This document shows, piece by piece, positions 6,442 through 10,841 of a DNA stretch of 10,841 nt (position 1 is the stretch's first letter; each line of letters starts with the position of its first letter). The position numbers and the translations under genes are program-made. This DNA comes from Gemmatimonadota bacterium (GTDB lineage: Bacteria; Gemmatimonadota; Gemmatimonadetes; Longimicrobiales; Longimicrobiaceae). The notes under the pieces were generated by a model, which ran no database searches, was not told where the DNA came from, and saw only the letters and a list, made by a program, of their open reading frames with translations. The stretch covers positions 1 to 10,841 of the forward strand of contig JAHWJJ010000102.1 in assembly GCA_019348475.1 (NCBI GenBank). Direction: 5' to 3'.

Positions 6442-7680
6442 ATGAGGCTGGAATGGCGCGTCGCGCGCCGCTACCTGGCCAGCCGCCGGGGCACGCGCTT
6501 CCTTTCGCTGATCACCCTGATCGCCATCGGCGGGGTGGCCGTGGGCGTCACGGCGCTCATCGTGGTCACGGCGGTGATGAACGGGCTGCAGACGGAGCTG
6601 CGCAAGGGGATCCTGGGCGTCAACCCGCACGTCTTCGTCCTGACCTACGGCGAGGGGATGCGGATGGACGGCTGGCAGGACCCGCTGCGCAGGGTGCGGA
6701 CGGTGGACGGCGTGGTGGCCGCCGCGCCCTTCGTCCACACCGAGGCGGGGCTGCGCAACCGCGGCGGATACGCCGAGGCCGCCGTCCTGCGCGGCATCGA
6801 CGTTTCCCCCGCCGGCGCGGCGGTCACGGACATCCCCCGCATCCTGCGCGAAAACCGCATCGACCTGCAGCGCACCCGCAGCGGCCTTCCCGGCCTTGCC
6901 GCGGGGCAGACGCTGGGGGCACGGCTGGGGCTGATCCCCGGCGACACGGTGACGGTCATCTCCTTCACCAACGCGCGGGTGACGGCGATGGGGTTCGTCC
7001 CCAAGATGTCGATGTACGAGTACGTGGGCGGCTTTCGCACCGGGATGTGGGAGTACGACAACAAGTTCGCCTACACCACCCTTGCCGCGGCGCAGGAGAT
7101 GGCGGGGCTGGGGAGCGCCGTCAGCGGGCTGGAGGTGCGCGCCGAGGACCCGTACGACGCGCGGGCGCTCTCCGGGCGCATCGAGCAGGCGCTGGGCATC
7201 CCGTACCGCACGGACGACTGGATGAACATGAACGCCTCGCTCTTCTCCGCCCTCAAGCTGGAGAAGCTGGCGCTCACGCTCATCCTGCTGCTGATCGTGA
7301 TCGTCGCCGCCTTCAACATCGTCTCCACCCTGGTGATGGTGGTGACGGACAAGACGCGCGAGATCGGCGTGCTGAAGTCGATGGGAATGACGTCGCGCCG
7401 CATCCTGCGCCTGTTCATGGTGCAGGGGCTGGTGATCGGCATCGTGGGCGCGGCGCTGGGGGCGACCGGCGGCGGCATCCTTACCTACGTGGTGGACCGC
7501 TTCAAGCTGATCAGCATCCCCGGCGAGATCTACTTCATCAGCCACCTCCCGGTTAAGGTGGATCCCCTGGACATGGTGGGCATCATCGTCGCGACCATCC
7601 TGATCTCGTTCCTGGCGACGGTGTATCCGGCGTGGCAGGCCGCGCGCATGGACCCGGTAGAGGCGATCCGCCATGAGTAG
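6442..7680 (+). CDS. lolC: Lipoprotein-releasing ABC transporter permease, LolC/LolE family
   Basis: This inner-membrane protein of the Lol pathway would extract mature lipoproteins from the inner membrane for transfer to the outer membrane. The 412-residue product has the family layout: a short cytoplasmic start (MRLEWRVARRYLASRRGTRF), a first membrane helix at about 20-46 ending in the typical VVTAVMNGLQTELRKGILG, a large periplasmic domain to about 270, then three helices at about 275-301, 324-352 and 378-398 in an FtsX-type domain, ending YPAWQAARMDPVEAIRHE. The ATG at 6442 was chosen over an upstream start at 6367 because family homology begins there and the extension would translate the heptamer array. 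It overlaps lolD by eight bases. Only one permease gene is present, so a homodimer (as for LolF) or a partner elsewhere is possible. A MacB-like role is less likely given the layout. Confidence 0.88.
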   Translation: MRLEWRVARRYLASRRGTRFLSLITLIAIGGVAVGVTALIVVTAVMNGLQTELRKGILGVNPHVFVLTYGEGMRMDGWQDPLRRVRTVDGVVAAAPFVHTEAGLRNRGGYAEAAVLRGIDVSPAGAAVTDIPRILRENRIDLQRTRSGLPGLAAGQTLGARLGLIPGDTVTVISFTNARVTAMGFVPKMSMYEYVGGFRTGMWEYDNKFAYTTLAAAQEMAGLGSAVSGLEVRAEDPYDARALSGRIEQALGIPYRTDDWMNMNASLFSALKLEKLALTLILLLIVIVAAFNIVSTLVMVVTDKTREIGVLKSMGMTSRRILRLFMVQGLVIGIVGAALGATGGGILTYVVDRFKLISIPGEIYFISHLPVKVDPLDMVGIIVATILISFLATVYPAWQAARMDPVEAIRHE

Positions 7681-8434
7681 CGCCTTTCCGTCGGTGCAGC
7701 CGCCGGCGGCGTTCGCCCGGGCGGAGCCCTCGATCGTCGCGCGCGGCGTGCGCAAGAGCTACGTGGGCGGCGATGGCACCCCCCTGCAGGTGCTGGACGG
7801 CGTGGACCTGGAGGTGCGCCCGGGCGAGATGGTGTCCGTGATCGGGCAGAGCGGGTCGGGAAAGTCCACGCTGCTGCACGTGCTGGGCGCGCTGGACCAC
7901 GCGGACGCGGGCGAGGTGTTCGTCGGCGGGCGGCACGTCGCGGCGCTGAAGGAAGAGGCGCTGGCGGAGCTGCGGGGTCGGAACGTGGGATTCGTCTTCC
8001 AGTTCCACCACCTGCTGCGCGAGTTCAGCGCGCTGGAGAACGTGATGATGCCGCAGCTGATCGTGGGCACGGCCGAGGGCGCGGCGCGGAAGCGGGCGGA
8101 GGAGCTGCTGGGGCTGGTGGGGCTGATGCCGCGCGCGGCGCACAAGCCGGCGCAGCTCTCCGGCGGCGAGCAGCAGCGCGTGGCGGTGGCGCGCGCGCTG
8201 GCCAACCGCCCGCTGGCGGTGCTGGCGGACGAGCCGTCGGGAAACCTGGACCCCGGCACCAGCGAGCGGCTGCACGACCTGCTCTTCGCCGTCTGCCGCG
8301 AGGAGGGGGCGGCCATGGTGCTGGTGACGCACGACCTGGGGCTTGCCGCGCGCGCGGACCGCGTTCTGCGGTTGCACGGGGGACAGCTGGTGGCGGTGGG
8401 GCCCGAGGCGGGCCCCACCCAGGCGGACGAGTAA
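7673..8434 (+). CDS. lolD: Lipoprotein-releasing ABC transporter ATP-binding protein
   Basis: LolD is the cytoplasmic ATPase that powers the Lol permease. The 253-residue product has a complete nucleotide-binding domain: Walker A GQSGSGKST (58-66), Q-loop FVFQFHHLL, ABC signature LSGGEQQR starting at 162, Walker B VLADEP with Asp186 and catalytic Glu187, and the H-loop VTHDLG. The HHLL after the Q-loop and the SGNLDPGTS D-loop region are typical of the LolD/MacB/FtsE group. A Pro/Ala-rich tail of about 20 residues precedes the domain. The ATG overlaps the lolC stop (ATGAGTAG), indicating translational coupling with the permease, and this adjacency is the main argument for LolD over other members of the group. 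Confidence 0.9.
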   Translation: MSSAFPSVQPPAAFARAEPSIVARGVRKSYVGGDGTPLQVLDGVDLEVRPGEMVSVIGQSGSGKSTLLHVLGALDHADAGEVFVGGRHVAALKEEALAELRGRNVGFVFQFHHLLREFSALENVMMPQLIVGTAEGAARKRAEELLGLVGLMPRAAHKPAQLSGGEQQRVAVARALANRPLAVLADEPSGNLDPGTSERLHDLLFAVCREEGAAMVLVTHDLGLAARADRVLRLHGGQLVAVGPEAGPTQADE

Positions 8435-8441
8435 GGAGGGG
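8434..8441 (+). promoter_or_regulatory. Strong ribosome-binding site deciding the mcsA start
   Basis: AGGAGGGG overlaps the last base of the lolD stop. Two in-frame ATGs follow, at 8442 (no more than two bases after the purine run) and 8451 (11 bases after AGGAGG). The first is too close to be used efficiently, so 8451 is preferred. It also gives the standard McsA beginning with a CxxC at residues 3-6. Confidence 0.65.
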
Positions 8442-8450
8442 ATGCGACGG

Positions 8451-8951
8451 ATGCTGTGCGAGAACTGCGGCAAGAACGAGGCGGCCATCCACCTCACGCA
8501 GATCCAGAACAACGAGATGACCACGCGCCACCTCTGCGAGCCCTGCGCGGAGACGATGGGGCTTTCGTCGGGCGCGCCCGCCAACGCGCCCCTGGCCGAC
8601 TTCATCGCCCAGATGGGAAAGGCGATCGCGTCGGAGACGGTGGCCGCCGCCGGCACCTGCCCCAGCTGCGGGCTGAACCTGGCGGACTTCAAGAAGACCG
8701 GGCGGCTGGGGTGCGCGCGCTGCTACTCCACGTTCGACACCTCGCTTCGCGGGCTGCTGCGCAAGCTGCACGGGGGCACCCAGCACACCGGCAAGGTGTA
8801 CCTGCCGCCGCACCCCACCGAGACCGACCGCACGGCGCGGGTGGTGAGCCTGCGGCGCAGCCTGGCGCGCGCGGTGGAGAGCGAGGACTTCGAGCGCGCG
8901 GCCGGGCTGCGCGACCAGATCCGCCGCCTGGAAGCCGGACAGGAGGTCTGA
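8451..8951 (+). CDS. mcsA: McsA, zinc-binding activator of the protein arginine kinase
   Basis: McsA is the partner that stimulates the arginine kinase McsB in Firmicutes. The 166-residue product has four CxxC pairs, Cys3/Cys6, Cys29/Cys32, Cys70/Cys73 and Cys88/Cys91, enough for two zinc-binding modules. A C-terminal UVR (UvrB/UvrC-type) helical hairpin follows at about 130-163 (LARAVESEDFERAAGLRDQI). This order matches B. subtilis McsA (MICQECHERPA...), as does the position directly before mcsB. It starts 16 bases after lolD and ends two bases before the mcsB ATG, with the mcsB ribosome-binding site inside its last codons. Databases often label such genes only as UvrB/UvrC motif-containing protein; the neighbours make McsA the better call. 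Confidence 0.92.
   Translation: MLCENCGKNEAAIHLTQIQNNEMTTRHLCEPCAETMGLSSGAPANAPLADFIAQMGKAIASETVAAAGTCPSCGLNLADFKKTGRLGCARCYSTFDTSLRGLLRKLHGGTQHTGKVYLPPHPTETDRTARVVSLRRSLARAVESEDFERAAGLRDQIRRLEAGQEV
8941..8946 (+). promoter_or_regulatory. Ribosome-binding site of mcsB
   Basis: A perfect AGGAGG lies seven bases before the ATG at 8954, within the last codons of mcsA. It fixes the mcsB start against a much longer frame open back to 8456, and it is one of only two canonical Shine-Dalgarno sequences in the window. Confidence 0.85.
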
Positions 8952-8953
8952 CC

Positions 8954-10069
8954 ATGGGCAGCGGCTTTCTGGGGGCCATGCCCGACGCGGGGCTGGCGTG
9001 GCTGCGGGCCGACGGGCCCCACAGCGACATCGTCCTTTCCACCCGCATCCGCCTCGCGCGCAACCTGCAGAACTTTCGCTTCGGCACGCGCGCGGACGGC
9101 GACGACCGCCGCGAGGTGCTGCGGATGACGCTGGAAACCGCCGGCGTGGCCGAATCGCTGCGCGACGGACGGCAGCTCGTGGTCAGCGAGCTGCAGACGG
9201 CGGAGCGGCAGCTTCTCCTGGAACGCCACCTGGTCAGCCGCGAGCTGGTCGGCTCCAACGGCCACGCCACCCCCAGCCACACCGCGCTCCTGATGGCGCC
9301 GGGCGAGGCGCTCAGCGTGATGGTGAACGAGGAAGACCACCTGCGCCTGCAGAACATCGTGGGAGGCTTTCGCCTGCGCGACGCCTGGCGCGACGTGGAG
9401 CGGCTGGACGACGAGCTGGGGCAGCGTCTTCCCTACGCCTTTCACACCGAGTTCGGCTACCTGACCTCGTGCCCCACCAACGTGGGGACGGGGCTGCGCG
9501 CCTCGGTGCTGATGCACCTTCCCGGGCTCGTCCTTACGCAGGAGATCGGAAAGGTCCTTCAGGGGATCAGCCAGGTGGGGCTCACCTTCCGCGGGCTGTA
9601 CGGCGAAGGGTCCGAGGTGGTCGGAAACTTCTTCCAGATCAGCAACCAGACCACGCTGGGGAAGACCGAGGAGGACCTGATCGACCACCTGCAGCGCGTC
9701 GTCCACCAGGTGGTGCAGTACGAGACCCAGGCGCGCGGGGTGCTGCTGCGCGACGCGCCGGTGGTGATCGAGGACAAGGTGTGGCGCGCCTACGGCCTGC
9801 TGCGCCACGCGCGGTCCACCAGCTTCGAAGAGGTGATGAACCTGTTGAGCGGCGTACGGCTGGGCGTGGGGCTGAAACTCATCCCCGACCTGAGTGTATA
9901 CACGCTCAACCGGATCATGATCTTCACCCAATCCGCCCACCTGGAGCAGGTCGCGGGTAACCCGCTCCAGGACGGCGACGCGGACGTTCAGCGGGCAGCG
10001 TACGTGCGTGCGGTGCTCTCGTCAGAAAGGCCGGGAGACGGCGGACCCACTGGCGCGGCGCATGCGTAG
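8954..10069 (+). CDS. mcsB: McsB, protein arginine kinase
   Basis: McsB phosphorylates arginine side chains of proteins, marking them for ClpC-ClpP degradation. The 371-residue product has the phosphagen-kinase fold motifs: STRIRLARNL in the N-terminal part, NEEDH (125-129), YLTSCPTNVGTGLRASV with the conserved Cys173, and QISNQTTLGKTEEDL. It matches remembered B. subtilis McsB nearly end to end with a constant offset of six residues in the C-terminal half (Cys167 to Cys173). One difference stands out: the C-terminal RDxxRA motif, which binds phosphoarginine allosterically in Firmicutes, reads ADVQRA here, so its first Arg is replaced by Ala343. The start is set by AGGAGG seven bases upstream. 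It follows mcsA by two bases and precedes clpC by 60, so the three are probably one transcription unit. Confidence 0.95.
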   Translation: MGSGFLGAMPDAGLAWLRADGPHSDIVLSTRIRLARNLQNFRFGTRADGDDRREVLRMTLETAGVAESLRDGRQLVVSELQTAERQLLLERHLVSRELVGSNGHATPSHTALLMAPGEALSVMVNEEDHLRLQNIVGGFRLRDAWRDVERLDDELGQRLPYAFHTEFGYLTSCPTNVGTGLRASVLMHLPGLVLTQEIGKVLQGISQVGLTFRGLYGEGSEVVGNFFQISNQTTLGKTEEDLIDHLQRVVHQVVQYETQARGVLLRDAPVVIEDKVWRAYGLLRHARSTSFEEVMNLLSGVRLGVGLKLIPDLSVYTLNRIMIFTQSAHLEQVAGNPLQDGDADVQRAAYVRAVLSSERPGDGGPTGAAHA

Positions 10070-10129
10070 GACCTGCGCTTACGGCATGGTGTGTCGCGAG
10101 GTCTCGCCCGGAACCGAGGTCCAGGAAAG
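10070..10129 (+). other. mcsB-clpC spacer with a direct repeat
   Basis: These 60 bases hold no promoter or terminator that I can recognise. CGAGGTC occurs twice, at 10097-10103 and 10115-10121, with starts 18 bases apart. An AGGAAAG lies directly before the clpC ATG and may serve as a poorly spaced ribosome-binding site. I do not recognise a CtsR or HrcA (CIRCE) operator here. Confidence 0.4.
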
Positions 10130-10841
10130 ATGAACTACAACTTCACCGACCGCGTGCGAAAGGTGCTCGCGATGGCCCGCGAAGAGGCCATCCGCCTGCA
10201 GCACGATTACGTCGGCACCGAACACATCCTGCTGGGCCTGATCCGCGAGGGCGAGGGTGTGGCGGCCGCCGTCCTGAACAACCTCAACGTGGACCTCGAC
10301 CAGGTGCAGGAAAAGGTCGAAGAGTCCGTGCGCCGCGGCAAGGCGACCATCGCCCTGGGCGAGCTTCCCTATACGTCGCGCGCCAAGAAGGTGCTGGAGT
10401 TCGCCATGGCCGAGGCCCGCGAGCTCAACCACAGCTACGTGGGCACCGAGCACCTTCTTCTCGGCCTGCTGCGCGAGGAGAAGGGGATCGCGGCCGAGGT
10501 GCTGGGGCAGCTGGGGGTGACGCTGGAGGACGCACGCCGCGAGACGCTCAAGCTGCTCGGCTCCGAGCCGTCGGCCGCGCCCACCGCCAGCACGCCCACC
10601 GCGTCGGCCGGCGGGGGCACGCAGAAGGGCGAGAAGAAGAGCAAGACCCCGGCGCTGGACCACTTCTGCCGCGACCTGACGGAGCTGGCGCGCCAGGGCG
10701 ACCTGGACCCCACCATCGGCCGCGCCGAAGAGATCGAGCGGGTGATGGAGATCCTGTCGCGGCGCAAGAAGAATAACCCGGTGCTGATCGGCGAGCCCGG
10801 CGTGGGCAAGACGGCGATCGTGGAGGGGCTGGCCCAGCTGA
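10130..10841 (+). CDS. clpC: ClpC AAA+ unfoldase, N-terminal part (runs off the window)
   Basis: ClpC is the hexameric ATPase that unfolds marked proteins and feeds them to ClpP. The 237 complete codons seen cover the N-terminal domain with two Clp repeats (about 1-145), a Ser/Thr/Ala/Gly/Lys-rich linker (about 147-175) and the start of the first ATPase module, with [21 protein letters not shown] and Walker A GEPGVGKT. The N-terminal domain keeps both GTEH motifs (Glu31 and Glu107), the positions of Glu32 and Glu106 that bind phosphoarginine in B. subtilis ClpC. The M-domain that separates ClpC from ClpA would lie beyond the end; the close N-terminal match and mcsAB next door support ClpC. 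The start [13 protein letters not shown] matches the usual ClpC beginning. Confidence 0.95.
   Translation, partial: MNYNFTDRVRKVLAMAREEAIRLQHDYVGTEHILLGLIREGEGVAAAVLNNLNVDLDQVQEKVEESVRRGKATIALGELPYTSRAKKVLEFAMAEARELNHSYVGTEHLLLGLLREEKGIAAEVLGQLGVTLEDARRETLKLLGSEPSAAPTASTPTASAGGGTQKGEKKSKTPALDHFCRDLTELARQGDLDPTIGRAEEIERVMEILSRRKKNNPVLIGEPGVGKTAIVEGLAQL

Noticed and set aside
9894..9903. Perfect palindrome GTGTATACAC within mcsB, as an operator or promoter for clpC
   Set aside because: It encodes conserved-context residues (LSVYTLN), is about 230 bases from clpC, and a 10-bp palindrome can arise by chance.
10097..10121. Direct repeat CGAGGTC before clpC as a CtsR-type box
   Set aside because: It does not resemble the AT-containing CtsR heptamer repeat that I know, and no ctsR is visible. 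It is left as an unexplained direct repeat.

Overview
The window is GC-rich, densely coding chromosomal DNA from a diderm bacterium, and every gene recognised lies on the + strand. It most resembles a Gemmatimonadota genome, perhaps Longimicrobium-like. That placement is inference, resting on an McsA-McsB-ClpC phosphoarginine system next to a Lol lipoprotein-export ABC transporter, on the GC content, and on the Pro/Ala/Thr-rich linker style. No alignment could be run. Nothing indicates a phage, plasmid, transposon or CRISPR array.

Layout. (1) Bases 1-76 are the 3' end of a 5S rRNA gene and an 18-bp terminator hairpin, so an rRNA operon ends here. (2) Bases 77-514 hold no gene but contain two adjacent palindromic elements. 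(3) Bases 480-1659 are a promoter, the GTPase gene era and a 60-residue Trm112-like zinc protein gene overlapping it by one base. The era promoter sits so close to the ATG that the mRNA is probably leaderless. (4) Bases 1678-3371 start with a near-consensus sigma70 promoter, followed by a degenerate receiver-GGDEF protein and a zinc-ribbon protein with a long Pro/Ala/Thr linker and an unrecognised C-terminal domain. (5) Bases 3372-3690 hold an array of 8-bp units with oppositely oriented copies at its left end, then a candidate -10 element and a strong stem-loop. (6) From 3691 to the end run prfB (RF2, with the classical +1 programmed frameshift), lysS, lolC, lolD, mcsA, mcsB and the first 237 codons of clpC. 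These genes overlap or are closely spaced and probably form one or two operons.

The genes fall into three groups. The translation genes are the 5S rRNA, era (small-subunit assembly), prfB (termination) and lysS (charging of tRNA-Lys). lolC and lolD encode an inner-membrane machine that releases lipoproteins for the outer membrane. mcsA, mcsB and clpC form a protein quality-control pathway: the McsB kinase with its McsA partner marks proteins with phosphoarginine, and ClpC recognises the mark through its N-terminal domain and delivers them to ClpP (not in this window). In Firmicutes this set is usually headed by the repressor gene ctsR. Here no ctsR is visible and lolCD stands in that position.

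No wholly new system is evident. The points most worth following are the McsB with an altered allosteric phosphoarginine motif, the two short-unit tandem arrays that share one architecture, the TAGAWTC -10 elements including a leaderless one at era, and the uncharacterised C-terminal domain of the zinc-ribbon protein.
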